This document shows positions 10,750 to 22,454 of a stretch of DNA of 36,686 nt, in pieces (position 1 is the first letter of the stretch; each line of letters opens with the position of its first letter). A model generated the notes under the pieces. The model made no database searches, was not told where the DNA came from, and was given only the letters and a program-made list of their open reading frames with translations. The translations under genes were made by a program, and so were the position numbers. Source of the stretch: Parasitella parasitica (taxonomy: Eukaryota > Mucoromycota > Mucoromycetes > Mucorales > Mucoraceae). Location: the NCBI GenBank assembly GCA_025201805.1, contig MU619268.1:177267-213952 (forward strand), written 5' to 3'.

Positions 10750-11926
10750 TTACAAGAAATAATCAGGTGTGCGTCGAGTAACATGAGGTTCACCTTTTCT
10801 TGGTGCAGGGTCAAATTGAAGGCTAGAGAAAATCGGCTCGTTAGACATTTCCATTAACAAACTGATAATCATCATATACTTACAACGTGTATTTCATATG
10901 CTCATCAATTTCCATGATGGCAGCCTGATTACCACAACGATAACAGTAATTAGGTGCACTAAAGATTGTTACAACATTACGATCCTGTGTCCAATTGTAA
11001 CCCTAATTATCCAAAACAATGCACATCATTAAAATCTCATGTACAATACTAGCAAGGAAAGATAGAATATATACCTCCATTACAAGCTGATGAGCTCTTG
11101 CTACCAAAGTAAGACCATTGTTATGATTGAAGGTCTCTGAGATATCTTGACCGAAGGTATAACCAGCACCACGAGGAGATATACCCCAACCACATCTATC
11201 ATCTGGGTCAGACCACAAAAGATCACACATGGGACCTTCATGAGGAACCTCTTGAATTCTGTCCAACGAACGAATTTGTTCCAATGTATCGATCGATGGT
11301 GATAAACCACCATGCAAGCAAAAGATTTGATCCTCAATCAAAGCCGTCAAGGGCAAGAAATCAAACAAGTCTGTAAACATTTTCCAGACATTGGCGTTTC
11401 CGTATTTTCTCAAACATTCATCGTAAAAGCCGTATACTTGAGTGATTTGGCGAGATTCATGATTTCCGCGCAGAATAGTAACACGATCCTTATATCTTAC
11501 TTTGAGAGACACTAATAGAGTGACAGTTTCAACAGAATAATAACCTCGATCGACATAATCGCCCATAAATAAGTAGTTTGTATCAGGCGAATTGCCACCG
11601 ATTCTAAAAAGCTCTTGTAAATCGTGAAACTGGCCATGAATATCACCTACGCTTATCATCAGGCTTTTGTTTCGATTTTACGTTATAAAGCAATTTTACC
11701 ACAGACTGTAACAGGGCAGCGAACAGGTTGTACATTTGACTCTTCCAAAAGGATTTCACGCGCCTTTTTAGTGTATTATTAACAAACACGCACACGAAGG
11801 CACACACAAACTCGACGCGCTTACTTTATCACAGAGTTTCTTAATGTCACTTTCAGAAAGTTGCTTACAATCTTCGAGTTGAGTTATCCAGGCATCAACA
11901 TCAGCTACTGAACTCGAGGTAGACAT
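10750..11926 (-). CDS. PPH21: Serine/threonine protein phosphatase 2A catalytic subunit
   Basis: Catalytic subunit of PP2A; removes phosphate from Ser/Thr of many proteins as a trimer with scaffold A and regulatory B subunits. Proposed exons: 11926-11825, 11763-11700, 11646-11075, 11002-10884, 10822-10750, giving 309 aa, exactly the usual PP2Ac length. The start [20 protein letters not shown] matches the family N-terminus. Metal and catalytic motifs are intact: GDIHGQ (completed across the second intron), GDYVDRG, GNHES, and HGGLSP. The C-terminus [21 protein letters not shown] carries the conserved tail TPDYFL, whose Tyr and terminal Leu are the known phosphorylation and carboxymethylation sites that control B-subunit choice. 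Introns are 52-74 nt. The closest alternative, PP4/PP6, is excluded by this tail. Symbol given by homology to yeast PPH21/22. Confidence 0.97.
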
Positions 11927-12325
11927 AATATGCAGGAGATTAGATTAAACACAGGCTGTGTGTATGTGCTTGTTTTTGTTGCTGTTTGGTATAAGAAATC
12001 CTTTCTTTAGTGGTTATTAATACTTGACTAGATCAAACGCGTTTCAAGTACAATAACAGAAATTTACCAGAGAAAAAAACAAGGATATATAAGAATAGCC
12101 GAGAAAAGGGAGAGAGAGAGAGAGGAGGGAGGGGGGGGGGGAAAAAGAAAGCTCTCCAATGCACCGATTGTATGAGTTTGTGCGAGTCTTTTTATGGTTG
12201 TCTCTGTAGTTGAGTCACACAGTTAAAATCTGCCACACCTTTGCTACCTTTATAAAGCCATTAGAACAAAGCCCCCAAGAGATACCTATCATACTCATAA
12301 TAATGTTGTATTGCAAGTATTTCGT
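11927..12325. other. Intergenic region upstream of PP2A with GA repeat and G run
   Basis: Probable promoter and leader of the PP2A gene. Contains a (GA)n stretch (about 12112-12123) running into a G-rich block (about 12123-12141) with GGAGGGAGGGGG-type spacing, able in principle to form a G-quadruplex. No gene seen. Confidence 0.6.
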
Positions 12326-12831
12326 TTAGCTTTGATTCAATCGTGCTTTTAGGAGATCAAGAAGTCTCGTCTGGATCGATAAATCATGTATTAATTGACC
12401 AGTCAGTTTTTCTGGATCAAACAGTATTGTAAGAGTATCACCTTTTCGGATCATGTGAACGAGGCTACTAGCATAGTCAGCGTTTAATGCAAGAAAAAAT
12501 TGGCTCATTAAACCAATTTTCAACTTTTTTTTAAAGAAGCCATCAAGATTTTCGGGACTTTATCTACTTCAGTAGTGCTCCAAAAAATATTTATCACTAT
12601 GAAAAATGTAGTGATACAGGTTTTCTGCACTTCAAGGGGTGGGGGGGGGGGAGGAGAGGTAGAAGGTGGCCATCAACGTCAAGTGTAAACATAGATATCG
12701 ATGTGTCTTTCATTTCGATATTACCGCACCCTGTATAGCATTCACTCGCTCGTTTTGTTCCAGTCCACCTTTTTCCATGATTCAATGATCGCTTTCTTTG
12801 GCAGTTTGCTGCAAACATCGATGAACGTCAT
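12326..12831 (-). CDS. Hypothetical small protein (two-exon model, tentative)
   Basis: Not recognised. The clearest part is 12557-12326, a minus-strand open frame reading PENLDGFFKKKLKIGLMSQF at its start, then a leucine-rich region and an end at LLDLLKARLNQS. It has no ATG at its head. Joining it to an upstream exon 12831-12746 (start MTFIDVCSKLPKKAIIESWK) with a GT-AG intron of 188 nt gives a continuous 105-aa frame (phase 2 at the junction). The intron contains a 10-nt C run on the coding strand. The predicted product is basic and helical, with no signal peptide or membrane segment. The start lies 128 bases from the SNF2-type gene on the other strand, so the two may share a promoter. It could instead be a transposase remnant; the upstream exon faintly recalls tails of DDE transposases. 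Splice model unproven. Confidence 0.35.
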
Positions 12832-12959
12832 CTTTTGCTCTGTGCAACCACAGCAGCATTTACTTTTATGTCTACATGATGGATAGAAAAAAAAAAGGCC
12901 TTTTTTCTTTTGTTTTTCTAGAAAATAAAATCAATTACTAAGACCCATCTTGTAACAAA

Positions 12960-15900
12960 ATGAGCCTTATACCACATTACAGTAATTGTACAAGACAGAG
13001 TAAAGCTAATTCCATTTCGGCGAACATTGACAGTGAAATGATAGCTTGTTTAATGCAGGTAAGCATGAAAAGCATTGATCTGGTGCTATGTGTCAATTCA
13101 CGATGAATATAAAGCGTTCCATGTTCTTGAAATCGCAAGGTTTAACTGAGCAAAGCAGCACCGAGTTGGCTCGAATAGGGCAACATCTAAAACTCATGCA
13201 AAGCAAAACAGCTGCTGGGTATCACAAGAACCTCACAGCTACTACTGCTACGCCTACTTTAAATCAGCCGCAACCAGCTATCACAAGAAAAGACCTAAAG
13301 CGAGGTAAAGTGAAAATCATCAATGCTTTTATCAAAGGTTAAAATTATGGTATAGATCATTGTGTCTTTCAACCTCATCATTTGAATGCTTTAAAGAACC
13401 AAATCATGGCGTATAAGTTGATTTCAAAAGATACGCCGTTGCCACCTCAGCTTCAGCAAGCTGTATTGACCCCTTTCAATAGCTCGCTCTTTCAACCAAC
13501 ATCACCTACAACGCCTATTATTACAGCAAAAGCTATCGATTCGCAGCAGCATCCGCCATGCCAATATCAAGAATATCAACTCTCGGTTCCTTCTCAAATG
13601 AAGCAGACGTATTTACAGCAAACATCTGCACCTAAAATCCTTCAGACAAGGTTAGCGCCACCACCACCAGTACTGCCATCACCACCGCCAGCACGACCGC
13701 CAGCACCTCCGCCAGCACCACCAGCATCACCAGAATTACAATGCAATACCTACGTCCCGCCAACTAGTTTACTACCAGACCCGATTACATCCTACCTTCA
13801 CTCATCAAGATATCATATGACGCAGATACCCTCTCTTTTACCTGTTGGCATTGATCCTAAGAGCATCAACTCCGAGAGAGAAAAGAGAGTTCTATCTCGT
13901 ATGCAATACCGCTATCAAAAACCAAATATCAGCCTCCAGGATGACATTCATACCAAGTCATTGAAGCTTCATTATAAACAAAGTAAACTTCGCAATGAAT
14001 TGCTCGCAGGGGTCAACAACGCTACTACACTTGCATCGTCTGCAGATCGGCTCTCTTACAGGCGCATCAAGAAAATCACCCTCCGAGAATCTCGCCATGT
14101 TGAGGCTATGGAGCAAGAACAGCGAAGGATCCAACAGGAATCCATCTGTGCAGCTAAAGATAATCGCCTAAACACGATTTGCGATCAAGGTTCAGAGCTA
14201 ATCTCAATGAGCAAAAAGAACTTCGCCAAATGTGTCAAATTGGGCGATGCTGTGATTCATTACCATCAGAACTACGAAAAGGAAAAGCACAAGAAAAGAG
14301 AGCATATTGCCAAGGAGCGTATGCTGGCACTCAAAAATGACGACGAAGAAGCTTATGCCAAGCTGCTCGATAAAGCAAAAGACACGCGTTTGACAGATCT
14401 TTTAAAGCAAACTGACCAGTTCTTGAAATCGTTGACTATATCGGTATATGAGCAGCAAAATACCAGTAGGCACATGGTGAATGGGGATGAGCCAGATCAA
14501 GACGCTATTGCTGCTGCTGCTGCTGCTGCTGCTGATTACCATTGTATCACGCATCAGATACAAGAATGCGTCTCTCAACCTAGCACAATGGTAGGCGGTC
14601 GACTCAAAGACTATCAGATAAAAGGCCTGCACTGGATGGTCTCTCTGTACAACAACAATTTGAATGGTATTCTGGCCGACGAAATGGGCCTAGGAAAAAC
14701 TATCCAAACAATTAGTTTGATTACCTACTTGATTGAAAAGAAGAGACATAATGGTCCCTTTTTGATCATTGCACCCTTGTCGTAAGCATATATACGTACA
14801 TACATATACACTTTCATCTAACGACCCCACCCCCACTTTTTTTTTTTAACCATGTACACATATGTATAGTACGCTAACAAATTGGACGCTGGAGTTTGAT
14901 AAATGGGCACCGTCTGTTTCCAAGATTGTGTACAAAGGACGCCCTGAGACACGAAAAGAATTGACAAATATTGTCAAAGCTGGTCAGTTTCAAGTACTAT
15001 TGACCACCTTCGAGTTTATTATACGGGATTCGTATGCTCTTGGTAAGGTCAAATGGTTGTATTTGATAATGGACGAGGGTCATCGTATGAAAAACGCCAA
15101 TTCCAAACTCACAAGTACACTAAGGCAAGAGTACTATGCCCAATACCGTCTTGTTCTCACTGGCACACCACTGCAAAACAATCTGCCTGAACTCTGGGCC
15201 CTGTTGAACTTTGTGCTCCCAAAGATCTTCAAAAGCGTCAAGACATTTGAAGAATGGTTCAACGCACCCTTTTCACGTCAAGGCGTTCAGGACAAGGTTG
15301 GTTTGGACGAAGAAGAACAAATGCTGGTCATCCAACGATTGCACAAAGTGCTGAGGCCTTTTTTATTAAGACGCCTGAAATCAGATGTTGAGTCAGAGCT
15401 GCCAGATAAGGTGGAAAGAGTGATCAAATGCAAGTTATCTAGTTTACAGCTCAAGATATACCAACAGCTCAAAAACACCAGTGTAGTATACGTAAACAAC
15501 AGTGATGATTCGTAAGTCAAATCACGGTATGAGTACACAAGCGCTAATATTTACAACCGTCTGCGTAGCCCCATTTCTGCGAAAGGATTAAACAACACTA
15601 TTATGCAACTTCGCAAAGTTTGCAACCATCCGTTTGTGTTTGAAGGCGTTGAAAGCGTGCTGAATCCACGAGGCAAGTCCAATGAATTGCTATTCCGCTG
15701 CAGTGGTAAATTCGAATTGCTGGATCGCATGTTGCCCAAGCTGCAGCGAGCAGGTCATCGCGTATTGATCTTTTTCCAAATGACAAGCATTATGAACATT
15801 ATGGAAGACTATTTGAATTGGAGAAATTATCATTATTTGCGCTTAGACGGCTCTACTAAATCGGATGATCGCTCAACCTTACTGTACCACTTTAACCAAC

Positions 15901-17078
15901 CTGATTCTCCATATTTCATATTCTTACTGAGCACTCGTGCGGGTGGCCTCGGCTTGAACTTGCAGGCTGCTGACACTGTAATCATCTTTGATTCAGACTG
16001 GAATCCTCAACAGGATTTACAGGCCCAAGATCGTGCACATCGTATCGGACAGACTAAAGAAGTACGCATATATCGACTTGTTACATCCAACTCAATTGAA
16101 GAAACAATATTGGCAAGAGCCCAGTATAAATTAGACATTGATGGCAAAGTTATACAAGCTGGCAAATTTGATTATCGCAGCACAGAGGATGATCGAGAAG
16201 CCTTGTTAAGAACTTTGCTGGAAGATAGAATCGCTGGTCAAGGTGGGGAACGCTATTGTGGTGAAGACGTCAGTAACGACAAGCTCAACGACATTTTGAA
16301 ACGCTCTGATAAAGAGTTGGAGATATTCAAAGCGGTTGACATGGAAAGGGGAGACCAAAAAGAAGTTTCGAAAGAACGATTAATCCAGGAGGAAGAGTTG
16401 CCAAGTATGCTTGACGAGCCAGGAAAAGTTATCATGGCTTCAAATTCGATGGCATTAGACTCTGATCGAAGCAGAAGGGCCAAAAAGGATGTGATATACG
16501 ACGACGGACTCACCGATGCACAATTTATGCTAGCAATCGAAAGAGGACAAGAGATACCACAAATAGGAAAGAAAAGATCGCTCGATATTACTCCAAAATT
16601 GACCCGAAAACGTAGCCAAAGACTTGACCCCAGAAAAGCACTTCAAATGGACACAGTGCCTAGGGCAGTTCGAGAGCAATTGACCGAGATATTTGAAGCA
16701 TGTTATAAAGCAGTCGAAGACTCAATCGAGTTTGAAGGCGAAGATTTCTACAGACAAAGATGCGAGTTATTTATGGATCTTGTGGACAAGAAGGAGTATC
16801 CAGAGTATTACACACTGATCAAAAACCCCATCTCAATGAACATGATCAAGGAGCGAATTCATTCCTTTTATTATGAAAATGTACAGGAATTCAAAAATGA
16901 TTTCCATGTCATGTTTGAAAATGCCTGTATATTCAACGAAGAAGACTCAATTGTTTACAAGGATGCCACTGAAATGGAGAGGATACTATATCAACACTTG
17001 GAGAAGCAGCTTGCTCGAGATACTTTACCAGAATATCGAAATATCAAGACTACAACCAAATCAGACTACTCTTTATAA
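12960..17078 (+). CDS. STH1: SWI/SNF-RSC family chromatin remodelling ATPase (Snf2/Sth1)
   Basis: Motor subunit of a SWI/SNF or RSC complex: uses ATP to slide or evict nucleosomes. Exons: 12960-13058, 13115-13304, 13356-14781, 14870-15511, 15569-17078; 1288 aa, similar to yeast Sth1 and fission yeast Snf21. Domains in order: an N-terminal motif [13 protein letters not shown] shared with Snf2/Sth1; QLQ domain about 97-137 (LPPQLQQAV); a Pro-rich linker; HSA-like charged helices about 290-480; an Ala run (GCT repeat, 14509-14533); helicase motif I GLGKT 541-545; DEGH box 640-643; C-terminal helicase lobe with [10 protein letters not shown] and AHRIGQ ending about 947; SnAC region just after ([20 protein letters not shown]); bromodomain about 1160-1268 ([15 protein letters not shown]), which reads acetyl-lysine. 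No AT-hook is visible. Intron 1 ends in AAG, the weakest splice call, but the joined sequence restores the conserved motif. Snf2 and Sth1 cannot be told apart here, so the symbol is approximate. Confidence 0.95.
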
Positions 17079-17224
17079 TGAAAAATGCTTATATCTGTAA
17101 AAATGAAACCCGTTTACGGTTTCAAGCAAAAAAAAAAAAAAAAAAAAAAAAAATTCCGAGCAGTATAGTATTACAACAGTTTGCAAGTTAATAAAAATCT
17201 CTCTCTTCTCTCTATACACACAGA

Positions 17225-17623
17225 ATGTCGCAACATCCCTACTCTGCCTCGGTGCCAACGACTGATCGACAGGAGTTGCAGCAAAGCTTGTTTCCATCAT
17301 GGCATAATCGTAGACATTCTCACACAACAGATATGATTTTAGAAGAAGGAGAAAGAAAAAGCGGTTCATTTGAAGCATTACAAGACATGGTACAAAAGCA
17401 GCAATCACAGCAAGATCTGGATGATGATCAACCAGATGATGCATTACCAGTGGCAGCAGCCTTAAAAAGCGGATCAATTAGCACACCTCCAGGTCCAAGT
17501 ATCCTCATCCATGGACCTGACAGCGAGGCAACTACAAGTGTGAACGAGAAAAAGCCGAAAATACATCGATCTGTGAAATTCGAGACAAAAGAAGATGACG
17601 GTAGTAATTTCATCAGGAACTAG
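17225..17623 (+). CDS. Small disordered hypothetical protein
   Basis: Single-exon frame of 132 aa, starting MSQHPYSASVPTTDRQ 146 bases after the remodeller gene on the same strand; the two are separated by a poly-A run (17128-17152), probably at the 3' end of the upstream transcript. The sequence is polar and low complexity (Q, S, D, P), with no membrane segment or known fold. A stretch QQDLDDDQPDD is strongly acidic. Near the C-terminus KIHRSVKFETKEDD contains RSVKF, which fits the loose RVxF docking consensus of protein phosphatase 1; this is only a short-motif match. No function assigned. Confidence 0.6.
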   Translation: MSQHPYSASVPTTDRQELQQSLFPSWHNRRHSHTTDMILEEGERKSGSFEALQDMVQKQQSQQDLDDDQPDDALPVAAALKSGSISTPPGPSILIHGPDSEATTSVNEKKPKIHRSVKFETKEDDGSNFIRN

Positions 17624-17954
17624 GGCATCTTTTTTCTTAGAATTTGACTCACACACCGTGTGTAATTGCCTTGAATTTTTACTTGTTTATTAAATATATC
17701 AAGTCTCGGTATGGAATTACCAAGACCAACGAAAAAAAAAAAAAAATGGATACCATGATTTTGTCATTTTGGAGGAACACATACGGTACTACGTAGACCT
17801 TGACACACATTGCACTTGAGTAACAAAGCATGGCGTTATTTAATTCCATCTGATTTTCGAAAAAGTCCGGATTAGTACACCACATTTATTATTATGCTGC
17901 TAGTTCCCACTTTTTTTCTTTTTTTTTTTGGATTTTCCTGTAATATATTTTCCA
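17624..17954. other. Intergenic region between two plus-strand genes
   Basis: Contains A and T runs (17734-17747 and 17911-17929). No gene seen; a minus frame at 17679-17885 is unsupported. Likely terminator of the small gene and promoter of the GRAM-domain gene. Confidence 0.5.
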
Positions 17955-20127
17955 ATGTCAAATAATTTGGATAATAACAGCAATAGCAGCAGTATTGGAA
18001 GCAGCCACAGGCCTCCAACGCCACCTCCTCGACCTATTGTTGTCAAGACAACCAGTGCTCCACGCATTCCAGCATCTCCACCACCTTTGCCGGCGAGAAA
18101 TCAATCTGTTGACCAGCTAACGACAAATGTGAAGCCAACTCGAAAAGCGCCAGATATCGAAGAACACTATGCACATCTGCACAAACATGTAAAAGAAGTA
18201 CGTCGCCGTAATGCCAGGAACATAGTGGCGCCATCCTTATCAGACTTTAGAATAAAAAAAGACGACAAAGTTATATCGACGCAATGGATTCAATTCATAC
18301 AAGCCGTAAGTATCCTTTATGGTTATGCTTTTGTGTCAGACATGGACGTTGATAAATTCGTATATATATATAATATATATATGTATATATTCATGTATAT
18401 TCAAGTGGATAAAATATTTTGTTAGTGCTGCTGCATATGATCAAGTAGATCGTCCATTAGAGCCATTCTCCTTGAAAACTGTAAAACATGATTTGGATAG
18501 ATTGTATCCAATCATTGCACCACTTATTGCTCCAGTGAAAACGCTAAGGCCTATTTACAGATGGGAAAATAAGGCCTTGACAGGGGGCCTTGCTAGTGTA
18601 AGCTATATTCTCAGTTGTAATGTCGATCGCTTCTTGCTGTGGTTAGTAATGACATTGTATATATATATATACGTAGTTTTACTTGCTGTTGTGGTATTAC
18701 GACTTGATCATGGGATTTGTATGTGTGTGTATGGTTATCGGCCTACTAGTCGTTCGCTTTGATATGTTTGCTCAGTATGGGATAGAAGCGTTGGGGGAGC
18801 AGCCAGAGACTGATGCTACTGTGAAATCATGGAACCGCAATTTCTGGATGAAGATGAGAACTTCAATGGGCACTCGATCGCCCTATGGATTCAATCTATT
18901 CGACGACATTGACATTTCAGTTACCGAATGGAGGGCTGATTTATATACTAAGTATGGCCCAAAAACGCAGATTATAGTAAGTCTAATATCATTATGAATC
19001 GCATCTGCTCATATGAAATACCAGCTATCAGACACTGTGGATTACCTTGAGCGCATTAAAAAGTAATTTTAATTATAATGGTCCTCTTGGTCTGTCATCT
19101 AATACCTTTGAAATAGCCTGCTTACCTGGAAGAGACCTGTTAAAACTAGAATTCTACTGATGCTTTTAAGCATCTGCTCGGTTTTGCTGACCTTTATCCC
19201 ACTTCGTTTTGTCGGAAAAATGGTGTTTTTCCATATTGGCTTTGAGTTTTTCGTATTGCAGGCATTGCGCTCGCACTATCCTAGACACCGCCGACTCTTT
19301 AATATATTGAATCTGCTTTTATGGGACGTGCCCAATGATGCAGAATATGCCATGGAAGTTGTTCGATTATCTCACTCTTTGAAAAAGGACACGTCTACTG
19401 AGCCAAGTTTGTCCACATCAAGCGACCTCAGAAGAAGAAACATACATCAAGACGATGCTAGTAGTAGCAGCAGCAATAGTAGCGGATATCACCCTCCAAG
19501 TGCAATGCCTAAAAAGTTTTCGGCCTCCATGTCTGATTTGATGACAGACCATCTCACCAACATGGCATTGAGGGCTCAGCCCGCGAATAAGCCATCCGGT
19601 AAGGCAGCATTTCATGAGCAGGCAGCGTCAACGGCTGCTTCATTGGCCATGTTAGCAGCAGCAGCAGCAGTGAATAAGGTCAAAAAGACAGTGGACAGCA
19701 AAAAAGATAAAAATGCAGACAAAAATGAAGTGCTGAATCCCGCTGAAGAAGATGACTCGAATGGTATGATATACGTACAGTACGTATAAAATGTACACGT
19801 TTAGCTAAACCACCATGGGTAAACGTAGGGTTCGGCTGCATGTATAAAGGAACCATTCCTGGACGCATCAAAATACGTAGCAATGGAGTTGTGTTTCAAA
19901 CCTCCCGAATGACAGGCGGCAAAATCTTGGTTGAATGTGCATTTGATGATATTGTAGGTGTTAAGAAGACCAAGCAATACGACATGCTTGTTTGGCATGC
20001 TAGCGGCATTGATATTTCAACAATGGATGGACATGTCCTTCCATTCGAAAATGTAATCAGAAGGGATGATTGCTTCAATAGGTTAGTGGCTGCCTCTGGT
20101 GAAGGTGGTGAATGGAAGAAAATGTAA
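17955..20127 (+). CDS. GRAMD4-like membrane protein with C-terminal GRAM domain
   Basis: Proposed exons: 17955-18305, 18406-18597, 18677-18976, 19025-19062, 19117-19763, 19805-20127; 616 aa. The first ATG of the frame, 17955 (MSNNLDNNSNSSS), is used. Order: Ser/Pro-rich N-terminus with PPTPPPRP and PPPLPARN (possible SH3 ligands); a basic helical part with WIKYFVSAAAYDQ; membrane segment about 182-210 (FYLLLWYYDLIMGFV); an amphipathic middle; a second membrane region about 300-345 after NLLTWKRPVKTR; a Ser-rich disordered stretch; and a GRAM domain about 511-600 (PPWVNVGFGCMYKGTIPGRI, RLVAASGEGGEW). GRAM domains bind lipid or protein at membranes. Human GRAMD4 has the same layout and is found at ER/mitochondrial membranes; location here is inferred. 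Exon 2 needs the acceptor at 18405 to keep frame; a nearer-looking AG at 18425 does not. Introns 1 and 2 are TA-rich. The gene converges on proteasome beta3, 86 bases away. Confidence 0.82.
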
Positions 20128-20213
20128 TAAATGTACAAGAGGTCCAATCTGTATTTTTTTTTTTTTTTTTTTTGCTGTGTGCTTTATTTCTTTATTACAA
20201 TATTGAATCTCAT

Positions 20214-21132
20214 TTAATCCTACAATATAAATCATGTTGGTTACTTTGTGCTGATTCATACTACTGATTTTGCTTCGGCTTACCTGGCGAGACTTGAGTG
20301 TGCGAGTGATGATTTCAGTTGGAGTACTATGATTAGACAGCGTTAGATGTACGTATCGACATCCTAATATCGACTTACATGACATGGACAACAGCGCCCC
20401 AGCCTGACAAAGCATCTCTGTCTTGTGCATTCAGCAATGCCTGAGAGATTGTTTCAAAAAGATCCTCGGGTTCAAGATCAGGCTCCCAAAGCGACTCACA
20501 CATACCGTACAAATTAGACCCTGCAGTACCGCTTACAACGAAATCTTTAGCAAAATTGATACATCCAATTAGATCCATAGCGCAAATAAAGGGCACATTG
20601 TCTTTGCCTAGACCTGCGACAACCGGCTCGACAAAGTAGGGTCCAAATCTAATCACCAGCTATTAAGTTGGTTGCATTTGCCTCGAGTGTGTTGTGTGCC
20701 ACGTACCTTTTTTCGTATAAGGTAGAGGATACCATGTGTGCAAGCGTTTTAGGCTCCATTTCTCTCTCTTCACGCATCTTGTACATATTTGTCTTGAATC
20801 TAAAACGATCTGCTCTATAATGGAATCGCATCAATACAGTCCCCTCACTCTCGTTTTGACTTGATATAGTTACAGTGTTAGGACATCAGTAGCTAAACCG
20901 GGCAATCCAATAAATGTCTTTTCAGAAGCTTTGAATATCTTTTGGAATTCGGTTGATACAGTCATGAATTGAGCGCCGAGACGCTTATCAGCAGCAATAG
21001 CGACACAGTCCTTTCCCACCATGGCTACAACAGAGCCACCATTGTATTGCATAATCGACTATTGCAAGGTTTTAAAACGTAATTTAGTACACTTGAGCAT
21101 GGAAGCTTGTGATTGCGCCGCACTATTACCAT
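20214..21132 (-). CDS. PUP3: 20S proteasome subunit beta type-3
   Basis: Structural, non-catalytic beta3 subunit of the proteasome core. Six coding exons: 21132-21130, 21058-20874, 20814-20707, 20648-20379, 20326-20284, 20219-20214; 204 aa, the usual length. Exon 1 codes only for the initiator Met: ATG is followed directly by GTAATA, and after a 71-nt intron the protein continues [18 protein letters not shown], matching the family N-terminus. The last exon codes only Asp and the stop, restoring the ending RTLKSRQD. Other matches are [35 protein letters not shown] and MCESLWEP. There is no catalytic N-terminal Thr, as expected for beta3. A T run at 20153-20173 separates it from the convergent GRAM gene. 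The symbol follows yeast Pup3/human PSMB3. Confidence 0.96.
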
Positions 21133-21900
21133 GATGAAATATATTTATATTCTTTCGTAGTAGTTGTAAAGAAACAAGGAAAAGGAATCTTTTCCCAAAG
21201 TTTACGTTACAAATGTAATCCTTCTGCTTGACGCGTAACTGCCACTGCCAACCTTTGCTTTTGGACGTAGGATGACGTGTTCTTCCCTTTTGTTAAGAAT
21301 CCGATGGATGATGATGAGCGACTTGAGGAAGCTCAACACCTTCAATGTAACTTTGGTGTTTGTAGAATAGTCCTACTCTTATACCTATAGCTCAAAACAA
21401 TAGAGGTTAATTCATCCCATAATAATAAATCAACGGAAATAATTCCATCCCCACCCCCTCCATTGACCTGATAGAGTTGGACTAAGAATACCGAACCTCG
21501 AGTCCTCTTGAGATAAAATGCGAATACCTATTATTCAGCTTCGCATGATATCAGATACATTGAATATTTACACTAGAAGTCGGTATGAAAAAACAATTTA
21601 TTATCATGTTAAAAATGTTCTGCTATTTTTTTTTTTTTTTTTTTTCAAAAAAGGCCCTGAACAATACCTTGAGCGATATATTGCTACATCCTTAGACATG
21701 ACCTTGTTTGCTATTGAAGGTTTCAGATGTGTGTTCACACACAACAATCGATCAATAGCATAAGGTATCGGTTTTTGCAAACATGATACGTACATATATA
21801 AGTAGAAAGAAAGCGTACATAAAAGATTGAAAAGGAAGTTCATAATAGTTTTCATAAGCTGGTTGTAACAGACCTAACTTGCCTAAGCCGGGGATCATAG
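21133..21900. other. Intergenic region, no gene seen
   Basis: Upstream side of the proteasome beta3 gene, so the first 200 bases probably include its promoter. A T run lies at 21628-21645. Short open frames (21518-21763 +, 21604-21855 -) span this homopolymer and lack support. Confidence 0.5.
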
Positions 21901-22202
21901 TCATGTTGACATGATGTTGATGTTACTGCATCTACTCTGCAACAAAGGGGCACTACAGACCATATAGCGTGACCCAAATTTCTTGCGATGTGGATCTATC
22001 AATGGCTTACGATTATACAACTCAACGCAATTGATGACAAGAGTTTCCTTTCCTTCAACAAGTATTGACTCAGCCAAAAGGTGAGCACAAGCAATTCTTA
22101 TATATATGGCTTATTCTTCCAGTCTTGATTCAGAATATTCAAAGCAGAATCGTTAATCTCTTTGTAATTTTGATGCACGGGAGCTTTAATTGCCACTTGC
22201 AT
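21901..22202 (-). pseudogene. Unrecognised decayed ORF
   Basis: Minus-strand frame from ATG at 22202 reads MQVAIKAPVHQNYKEINDSA and continues to a stop near 22105. A shift of frame then gives a further readable stretch (RIACAHLLAESILVEGKETL, then INCVELYNRKPLIDPHRKKF, then GSRYMVCSAPLLQSR) ending at 21901. The composition is protein-like in both halves, so I read it as one coding region broken by an indel near 22105. A spliced gene is possible but I see no good intron there. It lies beside the zinc-knuckle repeat and may belong to the same mobile family. No domain recognised. Confidence 0.4.
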
Positions 22203-22454
22203 AATTATCAAGATTAGTTTTGGTGATGTAAACGAAAGTTTTCTCTTCTCAAATTGTGCTTTCCAAACGATGTCCACAAAAAAAAAAAAAGGCGTTTTAG
22301 TTTTCGTGGTTAGTAAACCTCGATTTGTCCTGAAAATTACCGTGTTGTCTTTGAGGATGACTTTTTAACTTGGAAGCATCCACAGATTCTCTTTTAGAGT
22401 ACTATCACAAAGATGATAAACAAACGCTGTATATCTCAAGCATTATTAAAATCG

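Noticed and set aside
12597-12818. 73-aa minus-strand frame containing the proposed intron of the small gene
   Set aside because: Runs through a C homopolymer with no motif; better explained as an intron or spacer.
18406-18430. Alternative acceptor at 18425 for intron 1 of the GRAMD4-like gene
   Set aside because: It puts the next exon out of frame; the acceptor at 18405 keeps phase and yields WIKYFVSAAAYDQ.
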